Shown: in pieces, positions 31,902 to 40,156 of the stretch
How positions within the stretch are numbered: the first letter of the stretch is position 1
Layout: each line of letters begins with the position of its first letter
Assembly: GCA_027491335.1 (NCBI GenBank)
Contig: JAIXWJ010000053.1
Coordinates: 1-64,000, forward strand
From: Actinomycetes bacterium
GTDB taxonomy: Bacteria > Actinomycetota > Acidimicrobiia > Acidimicrobiales > Ilumatobacteraceae
Length of the DNA stretch: 64,000 nt
Direction of reading: 5' to 3'
The notes under the pieces: model-generated
What the model saw: the letters and a program-made list of their open reading frames with translations, nothing else
The model's database searches: none
What the model was told of the DNA's origin: nothing
Position numbers and translations under genes: made by a program

Positions 31902-32621
31902 ATGTCAGCCAGCACACAGGTGATCGCGCATCGTGGGGCGTCACGGGCCGAGATGGAGAACACCGTCGCGGCGTTCCGTCGCGCGGTGCAGATGGGATCG
32001 CAGTCGGCCGAGCTCGACGTTCGTCGCACCATCGACGGCGTGCTCGTCGTTCATCACAACCCCACCCTCGACGATGGTCGCGTGGTGGCTTCGTTGCCGT
32101 TCGCCGAACTTCCCGAGCACGTGTGCACTCTCGACGAGGCACTCGACGCCTGTTCCCCGATGTGGGTGAACGTCGAGATCAAGAACGATCCGAGCGAACC
32201 CGACTTCGACCAGTCCGAATCGATCGCCGACGACACCATCGCGTGTCTCGCGGATCGTTCCGAGGGTGACGAGCGTTGGTTGATCTCCTCGTTCCGTCGC
32301 GAGACCATCGATCGTTGTCGCGCGTTGCGGCCCACCATCGCCACCGCCTGGTTGACCGTGGGCGTGCGCGAAGAAGATCGCGCGGCGTGCATCGATTCGT
32401 TGTCGGCGAGCGGGCACTCGGCGATCCATCCGTGGTTCGGACACGTCACCGAGGAGATGATCGGCGACTTTCACGCCGCCGGATTGAAGGTGAACACCTG
32501 GACGTGCGACGATCCGGCGCGAATGCAGGAGCTGATCGATTGGGGTATCGATGGCATCTGCACGAACATCCCCGATGTGGCGCTGGCCGTGGTCGCACGG
32601 ACCTCAGGCGGGGAAGAGTAA
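31902..32621 (+). CDS. Glycerophosphodiester phosphodiesterase
   Basis: 239 residues, GDPD TIM-barrel. IAHRGASRAEMENTVAAF supplies the first catalytic His/Arg and Glu, AELDVRRTIDGVLVVHHNP the metal ligands and second His, and VNVEIKND and VNTWTCDD complete the site. It hydrolyses deacylated phospholipids to glycerol 3-phosphate and an alcohol. No signal peptide, so probably cytoplasmic. Strong ribosome site (GGGGGAGGA) before ATG 31902. Overlaps the convergent lipid kinase by 18 bp. Confidence 0.92.
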   Translation: MSASTQVIAHRGASRAEMENTVAAFRRAVQMGSQSAELDVRRTIDGVLVVHHNPTLDDGRVVASLPFAELPEHVCTLDEALDACSPMWVNVEIKNDPSEPDFDQSESIADDTIACLADRSEGDERWLISSFRRETIDRCRALRPTIATAWLTVGVREEDRAACIDSLSASGHSAIHPWFGHVTEEMIGDFHAAGLKVNTWTCDDPARMQELIDWGIDGICTNIPDVALAVVARTSGGEE

Positions 32622-33587
32622 CTTCACCGCGTCGGGCACGTGTCGGAAGTGCAGCCGACCGGTCTCGCCCAAGTAATCACCGTCCACCTGATACGGAAAC
32701 GGCGTGTGATGCTCGACGATCAGCTCGTGCACGTCGTCGAATCGCGCCACGTTCTCGTTGGGCGTCACGCCACCACCGCGCAACGCGCCGGCGAGAGTGC
32801 GAATGATCGCCACTGCCGACATCGTGCGGAAGGTCACCGCCACGAGGGGCTTGTCCAGGCCGGCCTCGGGGGAGAGGTCGAGGGGACGATTGCCGAGGAA
32901 CGAATACGGGTTGGTGTTCAACACCACGGTGAAGTAACCGTCCTCGACGCGACGCGAGGGATCGAATCGATCGTGTTCGCCCGATGCATCGACCGTGAGT
33001 CCGCCGGGTCCGCCGATGGCCCCGTCGGCGGTGACGCTGAAGTGGGGGCGTGATCGGTCGTAGCCGAACATCCACGTCTTCAACGCGGCGTAGATGAAGA
33101 GCGGATGACCGGCCCAACGTTTCAGAGAAGCGCGAGTCTCGACGGTGCGCACCACCGCGGCGTCGAAGCCGATGCCGGTGTGGAAGCAGAAGAATCGACC
33201 GTTCACCCGACCGAGCCCGATGGGGCGAATGTTCGCCTCCGGGTCGGCCAGACCCTTCACCAGCAGGTCCACGGCCGCCACCGGATCGTTGGGCAGTCCG
33301 ATGGTTCGGGCGAAGACGTTGGTGCTGCCCCCGGGCAGCACGCCGAGGGCGGTTTCGGTGCCGGCGACCCCGGTGGCCACCTCGTTGAGGGTGCCGTCGC
33401 CACCGAAGGAGATCACCAGGTCCACCCCGCGATGGGCGGCGTCCTGGGCGAAACGGGTGGCGTGACCACGGCGGTTGGTCTCCACGACCTGCACGTCATG
33501 GGCCCGCGACAAGGCCCGATGGACGATGACCGTGTTGCGCGCGGTCACCGAAGAGGCGAAGGAGTTGACGACCAGCAGGATGCGCAC
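32604..33587 (-). CDS. Diacylglycerol/lipid kinase family protein
   Basis: 327 residues in the DagK/YegS fold. The nucleotide loop ISFGGDGTLNEV and LGVLPGGSTNVFARTIGLP are diagnostic, and the C-terminal beta-sandwich has FPYQVDGDYLG. Likely ATP-dependent lipid phosphorylation, perhaps diacylglycerol to phosphatidate or a phosphatidylinositol mannoside precursor step. Start GTG 33587; TACGGT eight bases upstream. Confidence 0.92.
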   Translation of the reverse strand: MRILLVVNSFASSVTARNTVIVHRALSRAHDVQVVETNRRGHATRFAQDAAHRGVDLVISFGGDGTLNEVATGVAGTETALGVLPGGSTNVFARTIGLPNDPVAAVDLLVKGLADPEANIRPIGLGRVNGRFFCFHTGIGFDAAVVRTVETRASLKRWAGHPLFIYAALKTWMFGYDRSRPHFSVTADGAIGGPGGLTVDASGEHDRFDPSRRVEDGYFTVVLNTNPYSFLGNRPLDLSPEAGLDKPLVAVTFRTMSAVAIIRTLAGALRGGGVTPNENVARFDDVHELIVEHHTPFPYQVDGDYLGETGRLHFRHVPDAVKLLFPA

Positions 33588-33595
33588 CGGGTCCG

Positions 33596-33601
33596 ACCGT
33601 A
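33596..33601 (-). promoter_or_regulatory. Near-leaderless -10 box of the lipid kinase gene
   Basis: TACGGT ends eight bases before GTG 33587, allowing a 0-2 base leader. Confidence 0.4.
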
Positions 33602-33701
33602 CCAGCCACCGCCGGAGAGCCTGAGCCGTCGGTCACCAGCCCCGTTTTCCGGGGTGATGGGTTGTGCGAACCGGCGCCCCAGCCAGCAGAATGTGACCCT
33701 T

Positions 33702-34475
33702 ATGAACATCATCGTCTGTGTCAAGCAGATCCCCGATCCGGCCAACCCGGGTGCCCTCGACGGAAACAACGCTCTCAAGCGCGACGGCAAGCTCATCCTC
33801 GACGAGTCCGACAGCTACGGCGTCGAGATGGCGTTGCAGTTGGTCGATGCCGCCGGTGGCGGAGAAGTGAACCTCGTGTCCATGGCGCCCAACAGCGAGA
33901 CCGCCGGTCTGCGCACCGCGTTGGCGATGGGTGCGGCCAAGGCCGTGCTCGTGAGCGATCCGGCTCTGCAGGGCAGCGATGCTCTCACCACCGCCAAGAT
34001 CCTCGCCGCCGCCGTGCAGCGTCTCGGTGGAGCCGACCTCATCATCGCGGCCACCGAGTCCAGCGATGGTTACACCGGCACCGTCCCCGAGCAGATGGCC
34101 GAAGTGCTCGGTCTTCCGTCGGTGACCTTCGCCAAGAAGGTGGCCATCGAAGGTGGCGTGCTCAAGGCCGATCGTCAGACCGAAGAGGGTTACGACGAAG
34201 TCACCTGCCCGCTGCCCGCGTTGATCTCGGTCACCGCCGGTGTGGTTGAGCCGCGTTACCCGAGCTTCAAGGGAATCATGGCGGCCAAGTCGAAGCCCGT
34301 CGAAGAAGTGAAGGCGTCCGATCTCGGCGTCACCCCGGTCGGCTGGGACGGCGCCGGCCAGAAGATCACGAGCGTCACTCAGGCCGAGGCCCGCGCGGCC
34401 GGTGAGGTCATCGAGGACGACGGCGAAGCGTTCGGCAAGATCGTGACCTTCCTCGAAGGTCTCAAGGTCATCTGA
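33702..34475 (+). CDS. etfB: Electron transfer flavoprotein beta subunit
   Basis: 257 residues. VCVKQIPDPANPG start, the AMP-binding region and the signature VTCPLPALISVTAGVVEPRYPS are typical of group I EtfB. It forms a heterodimer with EtfA, taking electrons from acyl-CoA dehydrogenases. ATG 33702 has no Shine-Dalgarno; CAGAAT nine bases upstream suggests a very short leader. etfA follows 31 bp later with its own ribosome site. Confidence 0.96.
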   Translation: MNIIVCVKQIPDPANPGALDGNNALKRDGKLILDESDSYGVEMALQLVDAAGGGEVNLVSMAPNSETAGLRTALAMGAAKAVLVSDPALQGSDALTTAKILAAAVQRLGGADLIIAATESSDGYTGTVPEQMAEVLGLPSVTFAKKVAIEGGVLKADRQTEEGYDEVTCPLPALISVTAGVVEPRYPSFKGIMAAKSKPVEEVKASDLGVTPVGWDGAGQKITSVTQAEARAAGEVIEDDGEAFGKIVTFLEGLKVI

Positions 34476-34506
34476 GTCAACGGAAACACGGAGAACGGAC
34501 AGAACA

Positions 34507-35469
34507 ATGGCAATCAACAACATTTGGGTTTTCGCTCAGGTTTCCAACGGTGCGCCCACCTCGGCGTCGCTCGAACTCGTCACCAAGGCGCGCAGCCTCG
34601 GTGGTTCGATCGGCGTGTGGGTTGCCGGTGACGGCGCCGCGGTGGCGGGCGTGCTCGGTGAGTACGGCGCGACCAAGGTCTACGGCGTCGACTACGGCTC
34701 CAACCTCGCCGGTGCGGCCGTGGCCTCGGCCATGAAGTCGGTCATCGACGGCGGCGACTCGCCCGACCTCGTGATGTTCCCGCAGTCGTACGAGGGTCGT
34801 GACGTCATGTCGCGTCTGTCGGTGAAGCTCGACCGCACGGTTCTCACCAACAACATCGAGATCGTGGCGTCGGGTGACTCGGTCACCGTCACCACTCCCA
34901 TCTTCGGTGGCAACACGTTGGTGGCCACCACCTTCACCGGTGGTGCTCCGTACCTGGCGGCCTTCCGTCCCAAGTCGTTCGCTCCCGAGGCCTCCGGTGG
35001 AGCCGCCGCGGCCGTTCAGGCCGTCAGCGTCCCCGACCTCGGTGCCACCGGCACCGCCAAGGTGACCGCCGTTCACGTCGAGGAGACCACCGGTCCCAAG
35101 CTCGACGAAGCCGACATCGTGGTGTCGGGCGGACGCGGCCTCGGTGAGAGCGTCAAGTACGAAATGGTCGAGCAGTTGGCCAAGATCCTCAAGGGTGCCC
35201 CCGGTGCCTCGCGCGCGATCGTGGACGCCGGCTGGGTTCCCTACAGCTACCAGGTGGGTCAGACCGGCAAGGTCGTGAAGCCGAGCGTGTACATCGCGGC
35301 CGGCATCTCGGGCGCCACTCAGCACATGGTGGGCATGAAGGGCTCGAAGAACATCATCGCGATCAACAAGGACAAGGAGGCGCCGATCTTCGGAATCGCC
35401 GACCTCGGCATCGTGGGCGACGTCCACAAGGTGCTTCCGAAGTTGATCGAAGCCCTCGAAGGCCGCTGA
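34507..35469 (+). CDS. etfA: Electron transfer flavoprotein alpha subunit
   Basis: 320 residues. The C-terminal FAD domain has the family signature in YIAAGISGATQHMVGMKGSK followed by NIIAINKDKEAPIF. It passes electrons from acyl-CoA dehydrogenase FAD to the quinone-reducing system. An acyl-CoA dehydrogenase gene lies 15 kb away. ATG 34507 has GGAGAACGG before it. The end of the gene is followed directly by a 23-bp tandem repeat. Confidence 0.97.
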   Translation: MAINNIWVFAQVSNGAPTSASLELVTKARSLGGSIGVWVAGDGAAVAGVLGEYGATKVYGVDYGSNLAGAAVASAMKSVIDGGDSPDLVMFPQSYEGRDVMSRLSVKLDRTVLTNNIEIVASGDSVTVTTPIFGGNTLVATTFTGGAPYLAAFRPKSFAPEASGGAAAAVQAVSVPDLGATGTAKVTAVHVEETTGPKLDEADIVVSGGRGLGESVKYEMVEQLAKILKGAPGASRAIVDAGWVPYSYQVGQTGKVVKPSVYIAAGISGATQHMVGMKGSKNIIAINKDKEAPIFGIADLGIVGDVHKVLPKLIEALEGR

Positions 35470-35474
35470 GTTTC

Positions 35475-35538
35475 CGGCCGTCAGGCCGCCAATGTTTCGG
35501 CCGTCAGGCCGTGTTCATTGCGGCCTTAGGCCGTGTCC
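35475..35538. repeat. 23-bp tandem repeat between etfA and the next convergent gene
   Basis: Units at 35475-35497 and 35498-35520 and a partial at 35521-35538, each opening cggccgtcaggccg or a close variant. The partial unit contains the TAA stop of the minus-strand gene (35526-35528), and on that strand each other unit carries TGA in the same place. The ggcc inner palindrome could also form small hairpins. Confidence 0.9.
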
Positions 35539-36539
35539 CGGGCCAACAGCCCGAACGACAGTCCGTCGATCGGATCGACGGCGATGAGGCTCAATTCGTA
35601 GCCCGTCGTCGTCGCATCATCGAATCGGAACCACTGCAAGCTTTCGCTCACCGCTCCGAGTTCGTTGCCGAGTTCGCCCTCGTTCACGAGATCGTTCCAG
35701 TCGTCGGCGATTCCACCGAGTGCGGCCAACATCCACCACGTACCGAACCGTCCAAGAGCGCCTCCTCGACGACGGCCGTGTGCACCACCCGACGCTCCGC
35801 ACCACGCGAGCCACGCCAACGCATCGCGGGCTTCGATGCTCGTCAGTCGTGCGGAGGTGAGGCCCAATGCTCGCAACGCGTTCGACGCGTCACCCTCGAC
35901 CGCCACGGACTCGGCGCGTCCATTGGACGACGACGTCCACGGCTCCACCAACGAACGAAGGGCCGAGGCCACGTCGGCGTCGTCGATGTTGGTGGCCGAC
36001 GCGGCGGCGGTGACGAGGGTCCAGTCGTGATGCCACGAGTCCGATGGACATGGTGACTCCACTCCTTCGTCGCCGTACACCGGAACCGCGTACGCGGGTT
36101 CCCAGTCGAGAAGGGTCAACGGCAGATCGAGATCGTCGTCTTCGATGTTCGGCACGTCTCCACGCAGAACGCGTTCGTGGGCCACGAACGAACGACGAGG
36201 CCCGCGCTCGAGAAACGCAGCCAGGTCGGCCCACGTGTGATGTTGGGCGATCACCTCGGTCAATGGTCCGATGGTGAAGCGTCCGCCGTCTTCGCCCAAC
36301 ACGGAACAGGCCGACTCCGCCGGAGCCAACAGAGCGATGCGGTACTCGGCCAACGTGGCCGCGGGCCACACCTGACGGCCGGTCTTGGTGGCGGCTCGAC
36401 AGCGGGCGCGCACGCGCATCAGGCCTTCCCAATCACGCGACGCGCATCGGCCATCGATCAGTCGCACCAGTCCGTCCAGGTCGGCACGGTCGACGAGCCG
36501 ATCGAGTTCGTCGTCGTTCTCGGGGCGATCGTCGGACAT
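35526..36539 (-). CDS. Unknown conserved-type protein, last gene of the DUF3090 operon
   Basis: 337 residues, acidic, soluble, no signal peptide or membrane helix. The N-terminal third looks helical (DLDGLVRLIDGRCASRDWEG, then LMRVRARCRAATKTGRQVWP), and a later conserved-looking segment is FGTWWMLAALGGIADDWNDL. I do not recognise a family. It sits six bases after the SCO1664-like gene, where many actinobacteria have mshC (mycothiol ligase), but it shows no tRNA-synthetase-like motifs (no HIGH or KMSKS), so it is not MshC. Confidence 0.75.
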   Translation of the reverse strand: MSDDRPENDDELDRLVDRADLDGLVRLIDGRCASRDWEGLMRVRARCRAATKTGRQVWPAATLAEYRIALLAPAESACSVLGEDGGRFTIGPLTEVIAQHHTWADLAAFLERGPRRSFVAHERVLRGDVPNIEDDDLDLPLTLLDWEPAYAVPVYGDEGVESPCPSDSWHHDWTLVTAAASATNIDDADVASALRSLVEPWTSSSNGRAESVAVEGDASNALRALGLTSARLTSIEARDALAWLAWCGASGGAHGRRRGGALGRFGTWWMLAALGGIADDWNDLVNEGELGNELGAVSESLQWFRFDDATTTGYELSLIAVDPIDGLSFGLLARDTA

Positions 36540-36545
36540 GTGCGG

Positions 36546-37253
36546 TCACACCATCGGCCAGGGGTAGCGCTGTCCGGTGGAGTCGATGGGGAACATGCCG
36601 CCCTCGGCCAGCATTCGTGCCCGATCGACCATGGCCTCCATCTCGTCGGAGTCGAGGAATTCCTCCAATGCGCGCGGCGGATTGCTGGCCACCGAGCGCA
36701 CGCTTTCGCGCAGATCGTCCGACAAGGGCTCTCCGCCGAACTCCCAGATCACCGTGCGCAACTTGAAGTCCGCGGAGAAACACAGTCCGTTGTCGATGGC
36801 CCACACGCGGTCGTCGGAATCGATGAGGCAGTGACCGCTCTTGCGGTCGGTGTTGTTGGCCACGATGTCGAACGCGGCGATGGCGCGGAACTGGTCGTGC
36901 AGATCCTCGCGTTGCTCGAACAAGGTGAAGTAATGCTCCTCGAATCGCGCGTCGATGAACCACTGCAGGGAACCCTCACCGAACGGTCCGTCGCGCACGA
37001 CCGTGGGTGGCACCACGTGCAGGCCCATGGCATCGGACAACACGCACGCGGCCACCTCTCGCTTGAAAAGTCCGGAGGGAAAGTCCCACAGGGGGCGTTC
37101 GCCACGATGAGGTTTGTAGATCGCCTGGCCGTTCTCGGCCACACCGTCGAGGTCGCGGCTCAGGTTCACCAAGAAGGTGGCGTTGCTGCTGTAGGGCATG
37201 CGTCCCTCGACCTCGATGTCGGCCAGTCGGAGCAACGCGTCGATGTCGACCAC
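36546..37253 (-). CDS. SCO1664-family protein (PI 3/4-kinase-like fold)
   Basis: 235 residues. FLVNLSRDLDGVAENGQAIY with YKPHRGERPLWDFP resembles a kinase N-lobe, and the FDIVANNTDRKSGHCLIDSD segment resembles the catalytic DxxxxNxDR loop with a metal Asp in WAIDNGLCF. This is the actinobacterial SCO1664 family, suggested to be phosphotransferases, with no proven substrate. It is third in a four-gene operon with six-base gaps. Confidence 0.88.
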   Translation of the reverse strand: MVDIDALLRLADIEVEGRMPYSSNATFLVNLSRDLDGVAENGQAIYKPHRGERPLWDFPSGLFKREVAACVLSDAMGLHVVPPTVVRDGPFGEGSLQWFIDARFEEHYFTLFEQREDLHDQFRAIAAFDIVANNTDRKSGHCLIDSDDRVWAIDNGLCFSADFKLRTVIWEFGGEPLSDDLRESVRSVASNPPRALEEFLDSDEMEAMVDRARMLAEGGMFPIDSTGQRYPWPMV

Positions 37254-37259
37254 GGCGTC

Positions 37260-37814
37260 TCAGTTCATCCGGGGGCAGAAGTGTCCGTCGGGATCGACCG
37301 GGCGCTCGCAATACACGCAGTCGGGACGACCGGCCGACACCACCCGATCGGTGTGCTCGCAAAACGCCATCGCCTGCGCGCGGTTGAGCGACACGCGCAC
37401 GCGGGATCCGGCGTTCTCGTCGTCATCGTCGGGATCGAAGCTCATGGCCTCGTCGTCTTCATCATCGACGTCGTCGTCCATTCCCTCGTCGGGGGCCGCG
37501 AACTCGCGGAGATGCAACACGAAGTGGTCGCCCGAGCGATTGAACTCCAGAGCCACGGCACCCAGCACGAACGCCTCGTCGATGGGTTCGGTGAGATTCA
37601 TCACGTTGCGCGGTGGTTGACCCTCGGGCACGGGAAGATGCTTGAGAGCGCGACGCAGATACTGCGAGATGGCCGCCGCTTGTTGCTTCTCGCAACGCAC
37701 CGTCACCGTTCTGTTCCCCATGCGCGCCTGCAAGTAGAAGGTGCGGCGCCCGGGAACGCCGACGGCGCCGGTGGTGAGCACGTCGACGTGTTCGAACTCG
37801 GCGAAGAACGACAT
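37260..37814 (-). CDS. DUF3090 family protein
   Basis: 184 residues. RRTFYLQARMGNRTVTVRCE at the N-terminus and a C-terminal zinc-ribbon-like CVYCERPVDPDGHFCPRMN are the family hallmarks. An acidic stretch (DDDVDDEDDEAMSFDPDDDD) lies between. Function unknown; almost always found beside the MSMEG_4193 phosphatase and SCO1664 proteins, as here. ATG 37814, seven bases after the upstream stop. Confidence 0.9.
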   Translation of the reverse strand: MSFFAEFEHVDVLTTGAVGVPGRRTFYLQARMGNRTVTVRCEKQQAAAISQYLRRALKHLPVPEGQPPRNVMNLTEPIDEAFVLGAVALEFNRSGDHFVLHLREFAAPDEGMDDDVDDEDDEAMSFDPDDDDENAGSRVRVSLNRAQAMAFCEHTDRVVSAGRPDCVYCERPVDPDGHFCPRMN

Positions 37815-37821
37815 CGATGCC

Positions 37822-38496
37822 TCAGGACGGTCGCAATTCGGCCAACGACCCACCGGTGGAATTCACGGTGAGAACGATCGGTCCGGCGGGGGAGTAGGCG
37901 ATCGCCGAAACGGAACAGGTGCCGATGACGATGCGTTGGAAGAGGTCGATGTGGGTGCCCATGGCGTGGGCGACGGCGGCCTTGATGGGATCGGCGTGGG
38001 ACACGCACACGATGGTGCCACCGCGGTGTTTGGCGACGAGACGATCGATGGCGGACACCATGCGCGTCTGCATCTCGGTGAAGCTCTCGCCCGAGGGGAA
38101 TCGGAAGGTGGACGGTGAGCGCTGCACCGTGGTCCATTCGGGCAACTTCATCAGCTTGGAGAGTTCGGCTCCGGTCCAGTCGCCGAAGTCGCACTCCAGC
38201 AAGCCCTTGTCGATGATCACGCGTTGGCCGATCGCGCGGGCGATGGGGGCGGCCGTTTCTCGCGCGCGCTCGAGCGGAGAGGCGTACACGGCGTCGATTC
38301 GCTTCATCACCGACAGGCGTTCGGCGGCCACCTCGGCCTGTTGACGTCCGACGTCGGAGAGATGAAGTCCGGGTGCACGTCCGGGAAGCAACTTGCCCGT
38401 CGTGGGGGTCTGCCCGTGGCGCACCAGCAACACCAATGTCGAGGCGGGCGGCGCGCTCTTGGCGGACTTCTTCGGGGCGGGTTTTTTGATGGCCAT
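37822..38496 (-). CDS. MSMEG_4193-family histidine phosphatase
   Basis: 224 residues. A Lys/Ala/Pro-rich start (MAIKKPAPKKSAKSAPPAS), then the phosphatase motif LVLLVRHGQTPTTGK, SPLERARETAAP and the second catalytic His in VCVSHADPIKAA. It heads the four-gene operon with DUF3090, SCO1664 and the unknown gene. Possible roles are phosphomutase or phosphosugar phosphatase. TAGGTT lies ten bases before ATG 38496. Confidence 0.9.
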   Translation of the reverse strand: MAIKKPAPKKSAKSAPPASTLVLLVRHGQTPTTGKLLPGRAPGLHLSDVGRQQAEVAAERLSVMKRIDAVYASPLERARETAAPIARAIGQRVIIDKGLLECDFGDWTGAELSKLMKLPEWTTVQRSPSTFRFPSGESFTEMQTRMVSAIDRLVAKHRGGTIVCVSHADPIKAAVAHAMGTHIDLFQRIVIGTCSVSAIAYSPAGPIVLTVNSTGGSLAELRPS

Positions 38497-38520
38497 GATC
38501 GATGCCAACCTAGTGGGGTC

Positions 38521-39243
38521 ATGGCCATCCCGTCTCGTCCGCCTCGATCCGTTCACGTGGGTTCGCCACGTCCGCGCGCGAAGGTGTTGGCCAACATCCA
38601 CGACGACGTGTGCGGGTGTCGGGCATGCCCGCGATTGGTGGAGTGGCGCGAGGACGTGGCGCGCGAGAAGCGAGCGGCGTTCGTCGACGAAACGTATTGG
38701 GGTCGACCGGTTCCCGGATTCGGTGATCCGAACGCGTCCATTCTGGTGCTGGGCTTGGCGCCGGCCGCTCACGGGGCGAATCGCACGGGACGAATGTTCA
38801 CCGGTGATCGCAGTGGCGACTGGCTGTATCGAGCGATGCACAAGGCGGGGTTGGCCAATCAGTCGGAGTCCTTGCACGCGTCCGATGGTTTGCGTCTGAA
38901 CGGAGCGTGGGTGACGTCGGCGGTGAAATGCGCGCCACCGGACAACAAGCCGGCCAACGACGAACGCGACGAATGTCGGCCCTTCCTGAGGCGCGAGTTG
39001 GAGGCGCTCGCGCGGCTGCGCGTGGTCGTGTGTTTGGGCGCGTTCGCGTACGAGGCGGCGTGCTCGGAGTTCGGTGTGAAGCCCCGACCGAAGTTCGGTC
39101 ACGGGGTGGAAGTGACCACCCCCGATGGGTTCGTACTGCTGTGCTCGTTCCATCCGAGCCAACAGAACACGTTCACCGGGAAGTTGACCGAGCCGATGAT
39201 CGACGCGGTTTTCGCTCGCGCCAGAGTTCTGGCGCGCGTGTGA
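38521..39243 (+). CDS. Family 5 uracil-DNA glycosylase (UdgB-type)
   Basis: 240 residues. It removes uracil and some other deaminated bases from DNA. Motif GLAPAAHGANRTGRMFTGDR and the second motif CSFHPSQQNTFTGKLTE are specific to family 5. N-terminal cysteines in CGCRACPRL plus others would bind a 4Fe-4S cluster. Start ATG 38521, divergent from the phosphatase gene. The stop TGA abuts the convergent esterase stop (TGATCA). Confidence 0.93.
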   Translation: MAIPSRPPRSVHVGSPRPRAKVLANIHDDVCGCRACPRLVEWREDVAREKRAAFVDETYWGRPVPGFGDPNASILVLGLAPAAHGANRTGRMFTGDRSGDWLYRAMHKAGLANQSESLHASDGLRLNGAWVTSAVKCAPPDNKPANDERDECRPFLRRELEALARLRVVVCLGAFAYEAACSEFGVKPRPKFGHGVEVTTPDGFVLLCSFHPSQQNTFTGKLTEPMIDAVFARARVLARV

Positions 39244-40155
39244 TCAGCGTTCGAGCGCGGTCTTGACGAGCGAGGCGGCGTGCTCGATGGCCTTCATGCC
39301 ATCGTCCACCATCTCGCTCATCGAGAAGAACCCGTGGATCATTCCGGAATACCGTGCCAGCGCACACGGCACGCCGGCTTCCATCAGTCGAGCGGCGTAG
39401 TCCTCGCCCTCGTCGCGCAACGGGTCGTATTCGGCCGTGATCACCAATGCGGGTGGCGCGTCGGCCAACACGTGATCGGTGGCGAACAACGGCGACACGC
39501 GCGGGTCGGTTTCCGAGCCCACGCCACCGGAAAGGTAGTGATCGCAGAACCACTTCATGCCGGCGGCCGTGAGTCGGTAACCCTCGGCGTTTTCGACGTA
39601 GCTCTGCGACGAACGAGTGGCGTCGGCGACCGGATAGATGAGCATCTGATAGCGCAACGGCACCGGGGCGAGGTTCGCCACGACCGCGGCCAGGTTGCCT
39701 CCGGCCGAGTCGCCTCCGACCGCGATGCGATTCGGATCGACGCCCAACGTCGCCGCGTTCGCGTGGGCCCATCGCAACGCGTTCACCGAATCCTCGAGAG
39801 GCGCGGGGAACGGATGCTCGGGGGCCAGTCGATACTCGACGCTCAGCACGGCGTGCCCCATCGCGCGCGCCAACTTGCGACACACGTCGTCGTGGGTGTC
39901 GACGCTTCCGAGCACCCAACCGCCGCCGTGGTAGTACACCAGCAGTCCGATCTTGGTGGAGGCGCTCGGTCGATATAGGCGCGCGGGCACGCCACCGGCA
40001 TCGACATCGCGAATCTCGTGGAGGTCCACCGACGATGGCATCGTCATGGCCGCCATTCCGGCCCGAGCCTCGAGATGGCTCTGCGTTTCGAGCGCGGGAA
40101 TGTTCAGGGCCGCCAGGCCCTCCAACAGAACGGCGACCTGAGGATTCAGTGCCAT
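39244..40155 (-). CDS. HSL-family esterase/lipase (alpha/beta hydrolase 3)
   Basis: 303 residues. The hormone-sensitive-lipase motif YYHGGGWVLGS forms the oxyanion hole. The Ser nucleophile is in GGDSAGGNLA, the Asp probably in YDPLRDEG and the His in GMIHGFFSM. Hydrolyses short acyl esters in general; substrate not predictable. ATG 40155 starts one base after the FrhB-like stop (TGAcATG), so the two form an operon. Confidence 0.92.
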   Translation of the reverse strand: MALNPQVAVLLEGLAALNIPALETQSHLEARAGMAAMTMPSSVDLHEIRDVDAGGVPARLYRPSASTKIGLLVYYHGGGWVLGSVDTHDDVCRKLARAMGHAVLSVEYRLAPEHPFPAPLEDSVNALRWAHANAATLGVDPNRIAVGGDSAGGNLAAVVANLAPVPLRYQMLIYPVADATRSSQSYVENAEGYRLTAAGMKWFCDHYLSGGVGSETDPRVSPLFATDHVLADAPPALVITAEYDPLRDEGEDYAARLMEAGVPCALARYSGMIHGFFSMSEMVDDGMKAIEHAASLVKTALER

Positions 40156-40156
40156 G

